Below, one piece after another: positions 52,940-62,091 of a stretch of 64,000 nt of DNA. Every line of letters begins with the position of its first letter. The stretch's first letter is position 1. The DNA lies in the NCBI RefSeq assembly GCF_022919075.1, contig NZ_CP095078.1:992001-1056000 (forward strand). The letters run 5' to 3'. The notes beneath the pieces were generated by a model. That model was not told the DNA's origin. It saw only the letters and a list, made by a program, of their open reading frames with translations, and did no database searches. The translations under genes and the position numbers were made by a program. The stretch is from Nocardioides sp. W7 (lineage in GTDB: Bacteria > Actinomycetota > Actinomycetes > Propionibacteriales > Nocardioidaceae).

Positions 52940-53976
52940 AGGGAACGCACCTTCTGCCGGCGGACGATGTAGATGAAGAACGGTGCCCCGATGAGCGCCG
53001 TGATGATCCCGACCTCGATCTCCTCCGGACGCGCGACGACCCGGCCGACGACGTCGGCGACGGTGAGCAGGGCGGCGCCGACGATCGCGGAGAGCGGCAG
53101 CAGCCAGCGGTGGTCGATGCCGATCAGCAGCCGGCACAGGTGCGGGACCACGAGGCCGACGAACGCGATCGGGCCGGCGACGGCGGTCGCGGCACCGCAC
53201 AGGACGACCGCGCCGACGAAGGCCAGCAGCCGGGTCAGGACGACCCGCTCACCGAGACCGGCGGCGACGTCGTCGCCGAGGGCCAGCGAGTTGAGCCCGC
53301 GGGCGGCGAGGAGGCACAGGACCGCGCCCACGGCCAGGAAGGGCAGCACCTGGCCCATCCGGTCGTACGACGCCCCGCCGACGCCGCCGATCTGCCAGAA
53401 CCGGAAGCTGTCCAGGATGTCGACGCGCGGCAGTAGGACGGCGTTGATGAGCGAGCTGAACGCGGCCGAGGTCGCGGCTCCGGCCAGCGCCAGCTTCAGG
53501 GGCGTGGCGCCACCCCGGCCCAGGGAGCCGATCGTGTAGACGAAGGCGGCCGCGAGCGCCGCTCCGGCGATGGCGACCCAGGTGTACGACGCGGGCGAGG
53601 ACAGGCCGAAGAAGGCGATGCCGGAGACGACCGCGAGCGAGGCGCCGGTGGTGACGCCGAGGATGCCGGGGTCGGCGATGGGATTGCGGGTCACGCCCTG
53701 CATCACGGCGCCGGCGAGGCCCAGGGCCGCCCCGACGAGCATGGCCAGCACGGTGCGGGGGATGCGCTTCTGCACCGCCGCCTGGGCGATGTCGGCCTCG
53801 CCGCCGCCCAGGCCGGCGACCACGTCGTGCCAGCCGACCGTGCGGACGCCGAAGGCGACCGAGGCCAACCCGGCGAGCACCGTGACGAGCAGCGCCCCGG
53901 CCACCCACAGGACGCGGGTCGTCCCCGACCGTCGCGTGACGGTCGGGGACGACTGCGGGGCCAGGGTCGCGGTCAC
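52936..53976 (-). CDS. Iron-siderophore ABC transporter permease 1
   Basis: 346 aa, FecCD family. R-I-P-R-T-V-L-A-M-L-V-G-A-A-L-G-L-A-G, T-R-N-P-I-A-D-P-G-I-L-G-V-T-T-G-A-S and G-P-I-A-F-V-G-L-V-V-P-H are standard. It overlaps the binding-protein gene upstream by 4 bp. Confidence 0.93.
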   Translation of the reverse strand: MTATLAPQSSPTVTRRSGTTRVLWVAGALLVTVLAGLASVAFGVRTVGWHDVVAGLGGGEADIAQAAVQKRIPRTVLAMLVGAALGLAGAVMQGVTRNPIADPGILGVTTGASLAVVSGIAFFGLSSPASYTWVAIAGAALAAAFVYTIGSLGRGGATPLKLALAGAATSAAFSSLINAVLLPRVDILDSFRFWQIGGVGGASYDRMGQVLPFLAVGAVLCLLAARGLNSLALGDDVAAGLGERVVLTRLLAFVGAVVLCGAATAVAGPIAFVGLVVPHLCRLLIGIDHRWLLPLSAIVGAALLTVADVVGRVVARPEEIEVGIITALIGAPFFIYIVRRQKVRSL

Positions 53977-55016
53977 TCCGCCTTGGCGGCGGCGGCGCCG
54001 AGCAGCTCGAAGTACTCGTCGACGCCCCAGCCGATGGACAGCGGGGAGGGGTTGGCCGAGGCGGCCAGCGGGGTCGACTCCTCGAGGATGGCGATCGAGC
54101 CGCGCTTGATCGCCGGGATCTTCGACAGCAGCGGGTCGGCCTGGAGCTGCTCGATCAGGTCGCCGTCGGGGTCGCCGTACGTGGCGAAGACGTCGACGTC
54201 GGCGAACGCCTCGGCGTCCTCAGCGCTCCGGGTCACGTAGAACTCCTCGGTCTTGGCCGACTCCTCTTCGACGATCGCCGGGTTGGTCATCCCGGCGGCG
54301 AGCATGAAGCCCTGGCGGGTGTCGTGGCTGGTGTAGAAGCCGATCTGGCTGAGGTCCTTCGGGTCGAGGAAGGCGAACATGATGCTCTTCCCGGCCAGCG
54401 CGGGCTGCGCGGCGTACGACTCCTCCACCTGCGCGTCGAGGTCGGCGATCAGCTCCTCGCCCTCCTCGGCCAGGCCGAGGGCCTGGCTCTCCATGGTGAT
54501 CATCTGCTCCCAGGTGGTGGCCCAGGCGACCTCGGGGTAGGCGACCACGGGCGCGATCTTGGTGAGGGTGTCGTAGTCGTCCTTGGTCAGGCCGGAGTAC
54601 GCCGCGAAGATCACGTCGGGCGCGGTGTCGGCGACGGCCTCGAAGTCGATGCCCTCGGTCTCGTCGAACAGCACGGGGGTCTCGGCGTCGAGCTCCTTCA
54701 GTTGCTCCTCGACCCACGGGAGTACGCCGTCGTTGTCGTCGTCGCCCCAGGTCGCCTTGCTCATCCCGACGGGTACGACGCCGAGCGCGAGCGGGACCTC
54801 GTGGTTGGACCAGGCGACGGTCGCGACCCGCTCCGGCTTCTTCTCGATCGTCGTCTTGCCGAAGGCGTGCTCGATGGTGACCGGGAAGGCCGCGGACGAG
54901 TCACCGCCGGATGCGCCGGCTTCGGTGTCGCCGGACTCGCTCTCGCTGCCGCAGGCGCTGAGGGCGAGAGCGAGGGCGGCGGCGGTGGCCGCCGCGAGGA
55001 GGCGTGTGGAACGCAT
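53973..55016 (-). CDS. Iron-siderophore binding lipoprotein
   Basis: 347 aa. Lipoprotein signal peptide with lipobox L-S-A-C (lipid Cys22), then an acidic Ser/Gly linker and a FepB/FhuD-type periplasmic binding fold. It delivers ferric siderophore to the permeases encoded downstream. ATG 55016 is chosen because it gives a normal signal peptide; longer in-frame starts would read through the iron box. The IdeR/DtxR-type box 20 bp upstream implies repression by iron. Confidence 0.93.
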   Translation of the reverse strand: MRSTRLLAAATAAALALALSACGSESESGDTEAGASGGDSSAAFPVTIEHAFGKTTIEKKPERVATVAWSNHEVPLALGVVPVGMSKATWGDDDNDGVLPWVEEQLKELDAETPVLFDETEGIDFEAVADTAPDVIFAAYSGLTKDDYDTLTKIAPVVAYPEVAWATTWEQMITMESQALGLAEEGEELIADLDAQVEESYAAQPALAGKSIMFAFLDPKDLSQIGFYTSHDTRQGFMLAAGMTNPAIVEEESAKTEEFYVTRSAEDAEAFADVDVFATYGDPDGDLIEQLQADPLLSKIPAIKRGSIAILEESTPLAASANPSPLSIGWGVDEYFELLGAAAAKAE

Positions 55017-55035
55017 GGAGGTGCTCCGATCGTGA

Positions 55036-55054
55036 TTAGGTAAGGCAACCCTAA
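55036..55054. promoter_or_regulatory. DtxR/IdeR-type iron box
   Basis: TTAGGTAAGGCAACCCTAA matches the 19-bp consensus TTAGGTTAGGCTAACCTAA at 16 positions. It is just upstream of the siderophore-uptake operon, and 120 bp from the divergent small-peptide gene. Confidence 0.82.
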
Positions 55055-55173
55055 AGGATCGATGCGTCTTCATGTGAGTCGGTGTGCGGTTTGCCCCCCC
55101 CAGGTCGGCGGGAGGGGTTGCCAGCAGGGCGTGGCCCCACCGACAGTGGAAGCCCGGACAGAAGGACACCCCC

Positions 55174-55302
55174 ATGAACCTCGCTCGCAAGGCAGCCCTC
55201 CTCGCCGCCGCCACCGTCGTCACCTTCGGGCTGGTCGCGCTGCCGGCCCCGGCCCAGGCCAGCAGCTGGGGCTGCGGCGGCTTCTGCCGCGTCGTCCGGT
55301 AG
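55174..55302 (+). CDS. 42-aa secreted peptide precursor with C-G-G-F-C
   Basis: A basic N-terminus (M-N-L-A-R-K), a hydrophobic core and an A-Q-A signal-peptidase site at residues 27-29 give a clean Sec signal. The predicted mature part is only 13 residues: S-S-W-G-C-G-G-F-C-R-V-V-R, with two Cys that could form a small ring. AGAAGGA lies 8 nt before the ATG. It converges on a regulator gene ending 12 bp downstream. No family recognised; a signalling peptide, a metal-linked peptide or a bacteriocin-like product are all possible. Confidence 0.7.
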   Translation: MNLARKAALLAAATVVTFGLVALPAPAQASSWGCGGFCRVVR

Positions 55303-55313
55303 CGCTTTCCCGG

Positions 55314-56339
55314 TCAGCTCTCGGTGGGCGTCTCGTTGCCGGAGACGCCGCGGGTGCCCATCGTGTAGCCGAGCTGGAAGCGCGTCTCGGCGTCGTACTC
55401 CTGCTTCAGGTCGGCCACGTAGCCGGCGTACGTCCGGGGGCTGACGCCGAGTCGCTTCGCGCTGACCGGGTCGGAGTGGCCCTCGATCAGCATCCGGATC
55501 GTCATCGCCCGCTGCTCGGCGGCGATGTCGCGCATCATCGACGACTCCCGGTTCGCGAAAGGCCGGCCGCGCTCCCAGGTGCGCTCGAAGATGTCGACCA
55601 GGTAGGCCACCACGGACGGCTCGCGTACGGCGATCGCGGTGCGCAGGTCGTCCGCGGCGGGAATCACCGCCACCCGCCGGTCGACGACGATCATCCGGTT
55701 GAAGAACTCGTCGAGGGTCCGGACCTCCGCACCGCGCTCGGTGACGGCGGTGACGTACTTGTGCGTGATCGAGCTGCGCCGGGCGCTGTGCTGGTAGAGG
55801 GTGCGCATCCGGGTGCCGCGCTCGAGCATCGCGATGTCGCGCACCGCTGCTTCGGCGAGTGACGGCGCGTCGCGGCCGGCCTGCGGCTGCGCGGTCAGCA
55901 TCTCGTCCTCCGCCTCGGACACCAGGCTGGTGAGGAACGGGCCGATCGCCTCGTCCCGCAGGTAGGTGAAGGGCCCGTGACCGGCGGTGGACGGCGCGCG
56001 TCGCCAGCTGGTGCTCAGGCCCGCGAAGGTCCGGGCCCAGTGGGAGGACTCCTCCAGCAGCCGGGAGCCCTCCTGGGTGAGCGGGGAGACGACCCGCGAC
56101 TGGACCGTGCTCGGGTCCTCGGCCACCCAGGTGTCGGACTCCGCGTCGCGCCGGACCAGGCCGAGCTCGACCAGCAGCCCGAAGGCGCGGTGCTGCGCGC
56201 CGCCCGCCACGATCCGCTCGTCGGTCGCGGCGAGTCCGCCGGAGGCGAGCGCCTCGTCGTAGAGCGACGTCGACTCGGCCTCGAACAGCGCGCGCCGCTC
56301 GGGACCGGAGATCTCGGGGCCCTGACTCGACACGGGCAC
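55314..56339 (-). CDS. TrmB/LuxR-like transcriptional regulator
   Basis: 341 aa. The N-terminal part (A-F-G-L-L-V-E-L-G-L-V-R-R-D) looks like a winged helix. The middle (A-M-L-E-R-G-T-R-M-R-T-L-Y-Q, then F-F-N-R-M-I-V-V-D-R-R-V-A) resembles the PLD-like effector domain of TrmB regulators. The C-terminal helix-turn-helix (A-K-R-L-G-V-S-P-R-T-Y-A-G-Y-V-A-D-L) is LuxR-like. Starts at GTG 56339 or 56333. It faces the small secreted peptide gene, a pairing that suggests peptide-linked control. Confidence 0.78.
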   Translation of the reverse strand: MPVSSQGPEISGPERRALFEAESTSLYDEALASGGLAATDERIVAGGAQHRAFGLLVELGLVRRDAESDTWVAEDPSTVQSRVVSPLTQEGSRLLEESSHWARTFAGLSTSWRRAPSTAGHGPFTYLRDEAIGPFLTSLVSEAEDEMLTAQPQAGRDAPSLAEAAVRDIAMLERGTRMRTLYQHSARRSSITHKYVTAVTERGAEVRTLDEFFNRMIVVDRRVAVIPAADDLRTAIAVREPSVVAYLVDIFERTWERGRPFANRESSMMRDIAAEQRAMTIRMLIEGHSDPVSAKRLGVSPRTYAGYVADLKQEYDAETRFQLGYTMGTRGVSGNETPTES

Positions 56340-56353
56340 ATGCTCGCACAGGC

Positions 56354-56390
56354 GACGTCGGCCCCGCCCGAACCGGGCGGGGCCGACGTC
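56354..56390. terminator. 17-bp perfect terminator hairpin after pckG
   Basis: GACGTCGGCCCCGCCCG (56354-56370) pairs exactly with 56374-56390 around a 3-nt loop. It lies 14 bp beyond the pckG stop on the minus strand. No T-tract. Confidence 0.85.
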
Positions 56391-56404
56391 GATGGGTCCT
56401 GGGG

Positions 56405-58228
56405 TCAGGCGCCGAGGCGCGCGCGCAGCCCGTCGAGCTCGGTCCAGAGCACGGCCGGGAGGTCGTCGCCGAACTTCTCGAACCACTCCTGGATCTGCGG
56501 GAGCTCGGCCTTCCACTCCTCCGGGTCGACCGCCAGGGCGGCGGCGAGCGCCTCCTCGGTCATGTCGAGACCGTCGGTGTCCAGGGCGCCCGGCGTCGGC
56601 ACGTAGCCGACGGGGGTCTCCACGGCGTCGGCCTGGCCGTCGATGCGCTCGACGACCCACTTCAGCACCCGGCTGTTCTCGCCGAAGCCGGGCCACAGGA
56701 AGCCGCCTTCGTCGTCCCGACGGAACCAGTTGACGTAGAAGATCTTCGGCAGCTTGGCGGCGTCGTTGTCCTTGCCGACCGTGATCCAGTGGTTGAAGTA
56801 GTCGCCGGCGTTGTAGCCGATGAACGGCAGCATCGCCATCGGGTCGCGGCGTACGACGCCGACCGCACCGACCGCGGCGGCGGTCGTCTCGCTGGACAGG
56901 GTGGCGCCCAGGAAGGTGCCGTGGGTCCAGTCACGCGCCTCGAAGACCAGCGGGACGGTCGTCTTGCGCCGGCCGCCGAAGAGGATCGCGTCGATCGGGA
57001 CGCCGCGCGGGTCGTCGTACTCGTCGGCGAGGATGTCGCACTGCTTGATCGGGGTGCAGTAGCGGCTGTTGGCGTGGCTGGAGAGCTCCTCGGACTCGGG
57101 GGTCCACGGCTCGCCCTTCCAGGAGGTCGCCTGCGCGGGCGTGTTCTCCAGGCCCTCCCACCAGATGTCGCCCTCGGGGGTGAGCGCGACGTTGGTGAAC
57201 ACCGAGTTGCCCTTGTCGATGGTCTTCATCGCGTTGGGGTTGGTGTGGTTGTTGGTGCCGGGCGCGACGCCGAAGAAGCCGTACTCCGGGTTGACCGCCC
57301 ACAGCCGGCCGTCCTCGCCGATGCGCATCCAGGCGATGTCGTCGCCGAGGGTCTCGACCTTCCAGCCGGGGATGGTCGGCTCGAGCATCGCGAGGTTGGT
57401 CTTGCCGCAGGCGCTCGGGAAGGCGGCAGCGATGTACTTGACGACGCCGGCCGGGCTGGTGAGCTTGAGGATCAGCATGTGCTCGGCCAGCCAGCCCTCG
57501 TCGCGGGCCATGACGCTCGCGATGCGCAGGGCGTAGCACTTCTTGCCGAGCAGGGCGTTGCCGCCGTACCCGGAGCCGTAGGACCAGATGGTCCGCTCCT
57601 CGGGGAACTGCACGATGTACTTGGTGTCGTTGCAGGGCCAGGCGACGTCGCTCTCGCCGTCGGCGAGCGGGTGGCCCACGGAGTGCACGGCCTGGACGAA
57701 GGTGGCGTCGAGCTCCTCCATCCGGCGCAGCACGTGGGAGCCCATCCGAGCCATGACGCGCATCGAGGCGGTGACGTAGGCGGAGTCGGTTATCTCGATG
57801 CCGAACATCGGCTGCTCGGCCTCGAGGTGACCCATGACGAAGGGGATGACGTACATCGTGCGGCCCTTCATGGCGCCCGCGTATAGCTTCGTCATCAGCG
57901 GCTTCATCTCCGCCGGGGCCATCCAGTTGTTGGTGGGCCCCGCGTCACGCTTGTCGACCGAGCAGATGTAGGTGCGGTCCTCGACGCGCGCGACGTCGAT
58001 CGGGTCGGAGGCGGCGTAGAAGGAGTTCGGCTTGATCGCCGGGTTGAGCCGGGTGAACGTCCCGGTCGAGACCAGGGCGTCGGTCAGCTGGGTCCACTCC
58101 TCGTCGGAGCCGGTGCACCAGTGGATGCTGTCCGGCTGCATCAACTCGGCGAACTCGTTGACGAAGTCGAGGATGCCCTGGTGGGTCGTGGGAGCCGTCT
58201 GGTTCCGGGTCTGCGTGTCGGCTGTCAT
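56405..58228 (-). CDS. pckG: Phosphoenolpyruvate carboxykinase (GTP)
   Basis: 607 aa, full length. P-loop [11 protein letters not shown] with the hyper-reactive Cys (Cys274), substrate and metal residues in [23 protein letters not shown], and the guanine-binding loop [13 protein letters not shown] are canonical. It converts oxaloacetate and GTP to PEP, the entry to gluconeogenesis. An inverted repeat ATTG/CAAT near 58395-58408 lies upstream and may be regulatory. A diverged paralog lies directly upstream. Confidence 0.96.
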   Translation of the reverse strand: MTADTQTRNQTAPTTHQGILDFVNEFAELMQPDSIHWCTGSDEEWTQLTDALVSTGTFTRLNPAIKPNSFYAASDPIDVARVEDRTYICSVDKRDAGPTNNWMAPAEMKPLMTKLYAGAMKGRTMYVIPFVMGHLEAEQPMFGIEITDSAYVTASMRVMARMGSHVLRRMEELDATFVQAVHSVGHPLADGESDVAWPCNDTKYIVQFPEERTIWSYGSGYGGNALLGKKCYALRIASVMARDEGWLAEHMLILKLTSPAGVVKYIAAAFPSACGKTNLAMLEPTIPGWKVETLGDDIAWMRIGEDGRLWAVNPEYGFFGVAPGTNNHTNPNAMKTIDKGNSVFTNVALTPEGDIWWEGLENTPAQATSWKGEPWTPESEELSSHANSRYCTPIKQCDILADEYDDPRGVPIDAILFGGRRKTTVPLVFEARDWTHGTFLGATLSSETTAAAVGAVGVVRRDPMAMLPFIGYNAGDYFNHWITVGKDNDAAKLPKIFYVNWFRRDDEGGFLWPGFGENSRVLKWVVERIDGQADAVETPVGYVPTPGALDTDGLDMTEEALAAALAVDPEEWKAELPQIQEWFEKFGDDLPAVLWTELDGLRARLGA

Positions 58229-58418
58229 AGCTGTTCCCTCTCGCGCCGTGCACAGCGCCCGGGCCAGCGGGCCCGGGTCGCCGAGTCGTCGAGCGTGTCG
58301 ACGTGGCTGTCGTGGACTGTTGCTGAATTCGCCCGGCACCGTTGCCCGACGAGATGGGTGGGCAGAGGCTAACCCGGTCCGCCGGTTCCACACATTGGAT
58401 CGTTCAATGCGTACGACG

Positions 58419-58458
58419 ACGGCCCGGACCCCCTGTGTGGGCAGGGAATCCGGGCCGT
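58419..58458 (-). terminator. Terminator after second pckG
   Basis: ACGGCCCGGA (58419-58428) pairs exactly with TCCGGGCCGT (58449-58458). It lies 15 bp beyond the stop of the second pckG gene on the minus strand. Confidence 0.75.
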
Positions 58459-58472
58459 CGGGGGGTTGTTCG

Positions 58473-60314
58473 TCAGTCGCTCTCGCGCTCCACGGCGGCG
58501 GCCACGCGGCGGTGGGCCTCCCAGATCGCCTCGGGCATGTTGTCGAACAGCGCGAGGTGCTCGGCGCGGTGCTCCATCTCCTGCTGCCAGCGCACCTTGT
58601 CGATCGTCAGGATCGTCTGCAGGTCCTCGGGGCTGATCTCGACGCCCTCGAGGTTGAGCTCCTCCTCGGTCGGGATGATGCCGACCGAGGTCTGGCGGCC
58701 CTTGACCTCGCCGTTGCGCAGCTGCAGCAGCCACAGCAGCGGGCGCAGGTTGTCGCGGTAGCCGGGCCACAGGAAGTGACCGTCCTCCGGGTCGCGCTGG
58801 AACCAGTTGACGTGGGCGAAGATCGGCTGGTCCGTGGCCGCGCCGACGACGTCGAGGTAGTGCTGGGCGTAGTCGCCCTCGCCGTACGCCATGAACGGGC
58901 GGTTGGACATGGGGTCGTAGCGGAGCACGCCCTCCTTGCCCTCGGCGGCCGCGGTGGCCTCGGCGCCGAGCGTCAGGCCGTCGTAGACGCCCTCGGCGAG
59001 GTCGTGGATCGCGCGGATCAACGGCTCACGGTCGCGGGTGCGGCCACCGAAGATGATCGCGTCGATCGGCACGCCGGTCGCGGCGTCGTAGTCGGCGGCG
59101 ATGTTGGGGACGTTGTCGAGCGTCGTCGTGAAGCGGCTGTTGGGGTGGGCCCAGGGCGAGGTGTCCGCGTCCTTGCGGTCCGCGATGGGCGCGCCCGTCC
59201 AGTCCAGCCAGCCGGCGGTCTCGGCGGGCGGCTGCTTGGTGCGGCCCTCCCACCAGACCTCACCGGTCTGCGGGTTGTAGGCGATGTTGGTGAAGATCGC
59301 CTGGGTGCCCTCGGCGATGGACTCCAGGGCGGTCGGGTTCGTGCCCTCGTTGGTGTCCTTGGCGACACCGAACACGCCGTACTCGGGGTTCATGCCCATC
59401 AGCCGGCCGGTCGACTCGTCGACCCACAGCCACGCGATGTCGTCGCCGTAGAACGAGACGTGGTAGCGCTCGCCCAGGACGTCGGGGGCCAGCATCATCG
59501 CCAGGTTGGTCTTGCCCGACGCACTCGGGAAGCCGCCACAGATGTGGTAGTCCTTCCCGGTCTCCTTGTCCTTGATCCCGATCAGCATGTACTGCTCGGC
59601 GAGGAACTTCTTCGACGCCCAGCCGTCGTAGGCGCCCTGGCGCAGGCCGTGGGCGATCTTGCCGAGCAGCGCGTTGCCGCCGTACGACGAGCCGAAGTGC
59701 AGGATCGTGCGCTCGTCGGCGACGGTCACGAAGTAGCGCTTGTCGTCGGCCGTGCCCTGACCGAGGTTCTCCAGGTCGCCGGTCACGTGGACGGCGCGCA
59801 CGAAGTGGGAGGGGTCCTCGAGGCCGTCGAGGAAGTGCGCCCCCACGCGGGCCATGCGGATCATGTGCAGCACGACGGTGCGGGTGTCGGTGAGCTGGAC
59901 ACCCGCCGCCCACGGGGCGAGCTCGTTGCCGGGAGGCGACATCAGGTACGGGATGACGTACATGGTCTTGCCGGCCGACTCCCCGCGCATGAGGTCGTGC
60001 AGCAGCGGCTTCATCTCCGAGGCGGGGCGCCAGTTGTTGTAGACGCCCTTGTCCTTCTCGTCGTTGGTCGCCACGATCGTGCGCTCCTCGGAGCGCGCGG
60101 TGTCCTTGTGGTAGCTGCGGGAGTAGTAGCGACCCTCCCCGGCCGGCTCGAGCTCGCCGGCGTCCAGGCACTCCTGGATGAGGCGGGCGTCGTCGGCGGC
60201 GCTGACGACCTCGATGCGCTCCGCGCCCGTGAGGTCCGCGTACTTCCGGACGTACTCGAGGACGTGGGGGTTGGTCAGTCCGGCTGCCGTCAGGGCCGCC
60301 TCAACATCTGCCAT
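58473..60314 (-). CDS. Diverged GTP-type PEP carboxykinase paralog (P-loop Cys to Ser)
   Basis: 613 aa. It has the overall PckG layout: [12 protein letters not shown]-loop [19 protein letters not shown] and N-P-E-Y-G-V-F-G. Yet the hyper-reactive Cys is Ser266, the region after G-G-N-A-L-L-G-K differs (I-A-H-G-L-R-Q), and the guanine loop reads [13 protein letters not shown] instead of [13 protein letters not shown]. The frame is intact and strongly coding, so this is a working gene, probably with altered kinetics, nucleotide or regulation. Confidence 0.88.
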   Translation of the reverse strand: MADVEAALTAAGLTNPHVLEYVRKYADLTGAERIEVVSAADDARLIQECLDAGELEPAGEGRYYSRSYHKDTARSEERTIVATNDEKDKGVYNNWRPASEMKPLLHDLMRGESAGKTMYVIPYLMSPPGNELAPWAAGVQLTDTRTVVLHMIRMARVGAHFLDGLEDPSHFVRAVHVTGDLENLGQGTADDKRYFVTVADERTILHFGSSYGGNALLGKIAHGLRQGAYDGWASKKFLAEQYMLIGIKDKETGKDYHICGGFPSASGKTNLAMMLAPDVLGERYHVSFYGDDIAWLWVDESTGRLMGMNPEYGVFGVAKDTNEGTNPTALESIAEGTQAIFTNIAYNPQTGEVWWEGRTKQPPAETAGWLDWTGAPIADRKDADTSPWAHPNSRFTTTLDNVPNIAADYDAATGVPIDAIIFGGRTRDREPLIRAIHDLAEGVYDGLTLGAEATAAAEGKEGVLRYDPMSNRPFMAYGEGDYAQHYLDVVGAATDQPIFAHVNWFQRDPEDGHFLWPGYRDNLRPLLWLLQLRNGEVKGRQTSVGIIPTEEELNLEGVEISPEDLQTILTIDKVRWQQEMEHRAEHLALFDNMPEAIWEAHRRVAAAVERESD

Positions 60315-60434
60315 CTCTGCCTGGCTCCCTCTCGTGGAACTGCCGTCGGCGGCGGGCCTGCTGTCCCGCCGGGTGGTGACGGCACCTTCCCACACCGTCC
60401 GCAAGGACCTCCACCGTGGTGGGGTCCGGCTGAT

Positions 60435-60464
60435 TTCAGGATGCCCGAGGTGGTCCGCTATCCT
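60435..60464 (+). promoter_or_regulatory. Promoter of tRNA-Arg
   Basis: TTCAGG (60435-60440) and TATCCT (60459-60464) with 18 bp between them, 30 bp before the tRNA. Confidence 0.45.
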
Positions 60465-60494
60465 CGTCCAGTCGCTCGCCTCGGTGGGTGAAGG

Positions 60495-60567
60495 GCGCCT
60501 GTAGCTCAACGGATAGAGCATCTGACTACGGATCAGAAGGTTTGGGGTTCGAATCCCTACAGGCGCA
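60495..60567 (+). tRNA. tRNA-Arg(ACG)
   Basis: 73 nt. Acceptor GCGCCTG/CAGGCGC is perfect. Anticodon loop CTACGGA (ACG) on stem TCTGA/TCAGA. T arm GGGGTTCGAATCCCT. No CCA encoded. tRNA genes of this type are common integration sites; composition changes just beyond. Confidence 0.97.
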
Positions 60568-60580
60568 CAGAACTTCGAAG

Positions 60581-60610
60581 CCCCAGGTCAGCGCGCTGAC
60601 CTGGGGTTTT
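60581..60610 (+). terminator. Rho-independent terminator after tRNA-Arg
   Basis: CCCCAGGTCAGCG is followed directly by its exact reverse complement (60581-60606), then TTTT. Confidence 0.9.
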
Positions 60611-60674
60611 GTCGATTTCAGGGTGTGTCAGGACGGTCGGTCAGGACAAGCCAGATCGGGCCGAACTCGGCTCC

Positions 60675-60703
60675 GGGCACACTGTGGGCACACTGTGGGC
60701 ACA
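60675..60703. repeat. Tandem 11-bp repeat
   Basis: GGGCACACTGT occurs twice (60675-60685, 60686-60696) and is followed by a partial third unit GGGCACA. Confidence 0.85.
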
Positions 60704-60974
60704 GATCGTCGGCGACAGGGGCTCCTGAACCGGGGTCGCGAAGGGCGACGAGTACGTGTCCGGCGAAGCGATCGGTCGTTGGGATCCGCGCTGATCCCGT
60801 CTACGCATGCGTAGGGCTGGCGGCGTTTGCTTCCCGCTGTCGAGGCGGTAGGGAGAGGGTCCGAGTCGCGGCCAAATCACGTGGGCCAGCTCATTCGCGA
60901 GGGTGTGACGCAAGCCAGGTGTCACCGGTCGGTGCGGATTGTGTTCGTTGCAATATGCCTCACCGCTGCCGATC

Positions 60975-61006
60975 CGATGATGGCCCCGCCCGATGATGGC
61001 CCCGCC
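60975..61006. repeat. Tandem 16-bp repeat
   Basis: CGATGATGGCCCCGCC occurs twice with no gap, at 60975-60990 and 60991-61006. Confidence 0.9.
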
Positions 61007-61128
61007 GGACCTGAGTGGCGCTGGGCCGCGGGCCGGCGGCCGTCCCTGCAGGACTTGTTCGGTCCACTTCTGCCGGTGGTGGCCCCTAGACTGCGCTTAC
61101 GGGGGACAGATGCGGCGGGAGGTGTGTT

Positions 61129-62091
61129 GTGGCGGGTAGTGCTGAGCATTTCAAGGCTCTCGTGCGCAGTCACGCTGCCGGTGATGATGCCGCCTTCTAC
61201 TCAGTCGCGATGCAGGTAGCGGCGCAAGAGGCGCGCAAGGGGCACCACAAGATCGCGGCCGACCTGAAGTCGGCGGTCGAGTCCTCCCGTAGTGCTGGCC
61301 CGAAGGTCACATCGATCGCTCAGCCGCGCGGCGATCTCGCCGATCTGGTCATCGCGTCGCATCCCGATGTTTCACTGAAGGAACTCGTGCTGCCGCCAGG
61401 GTTGGCGTCCCAGATCCAACGGATCCTGACCGAGCAGCGCCAGCGCAAGAACCTCTTGGGCCATGGCTTTGAGCCGGTGCATCGACTGCTGTTCGAAGGC
61501 CCTCCAGGAACGGGCAAGACGATGACAGCAGCAGTGCTCGCTCATGAGCTTTCGATGCCCCTGCTGACGATCCGCTTGGACAGCCTGATGAGCAAGTTCA
61601 TGGGCGAGACAGCCAGCAAACTGCGGGTGATCTTTGACGCGGCCGAGCAGCAGCGTGCGGTTTACCTGTTCGACGAGTTTGACGCGCTCGGCGGCGACCG
61701 CACCGGCAACGACGTCGGCGAAGCTCGCCGGATCTTGAACTCATTCTTGGTGTTCTTGGAGAACAACAGGAGCGAGAGCCTGATCATCGCTGCCACCAAC
61801 CATCGTCAGATCCTTGACCGAGCGCTGTTCCGGCGTTTCGACATGGTGTTGGACTACGCACTCCCAGACCCCAAGCAGGGGGCTGCGGTGATGCGTGGGC
61901 GTCTGGGCACACTGGCGAAGGGTGTGCGCTGGGCGAGCCTCGCGCCGGTGATGGAAGGTCTGTCTCATGCAGATCTCGTTCGGGCAGCCGAGTCGGCCGC
62001 AAAGAGCGTGATCCTGAACGGCAGCACTCAGATCACCCCCGAGGATCTGCGCGATTCGCTGGAGGCCCGGAGGGCGGGCAGCCTTGGCTGA
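61129..62091 (+). CDS. AAA+ ATPase, IetA-like
   Basis: 320 aa. Residues 1-90 are helical. The AAA core has Walker A G-P-P-G-T-G-K-T (124-131), Walker B V-Y-L-F-D-E-F-D (178-185), sensor A-T-N (224) and arginine fingers in F-R-R-F-D (235-236). GTG start with GGGAGG 6 nt upstream. Visibly lower GC than genes to the left. The downstream subtilase overlaps it by 8 bp. An FtsH/CDC48-style ATPase coupled to a serine protease matches the IetA/IetS defense pair. Confidence 0.88.
   Translation: MAGSAEHFKALVRSHAAGDDAAFYSVAMQVAAQEARKGHHKIAADLKSAVESSRSAGPKVTSIAQPRGDLADLVIASHPDVSLKELVLPPGLASQIQRILTEQRQRKNLLGHGFEPVHRLLFEGPPGTGKTMTAAVLAHELSMPLLTIRLDSLMSKFMGETASKLRVIFDAAEQQRAVYLFDEFDALGGDRTGNDVGEARRILNSFLVFLENNRSESLIIAATNHRQILDRALFRRFDMVLDYALPDPKQGAAVMRGRLGTLAKGVRWASLAPVMEGLSHADLVRAAESAAKSVILNGSTQITPEDLRDSLEARRAGSLG

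Larger units (their letters stand above)
60611..61128. other. Gene-free 518-bp junction between tRNA-Arg and AAA/subtilase pair
   Basis: I see no convincing gene. Short open frames exist on both strands but lack coding character. It holds two tandem repeats (60675-60703 and 60975-61006). GC and codon style shift across it toward the lower-GC genes that follow, so it may be the edge of a mobile or acquired segment. No second copy of the tRNA 3' end is visible in the window. Confidence 0.6.

Noticed and set aside
53973..55223. Longer start for the siderophore-binding protein
   Set aside because: It would place the signal peptide inside the chain and translate through the iron box.
60405..60427. 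Operator upstream of the second pckG
   Set aside because: GGACCTCCACC-GT-GGTGGGGTCC is an imperfect inverted repeat in GC-rich DNA. It is too weak to call without other copies.
60641..60925. Possible integrase remnant on the minus strand
   Set aside because: 94 codons without any tyrosine-recombinase motif. The tandem repeat inside it makes coding unlikely.
60827..61219. Plus-strand frame before the AAA ATPase
   Set aside because: Poor codon character, overlaps the ATPase start out of frame, no motif.
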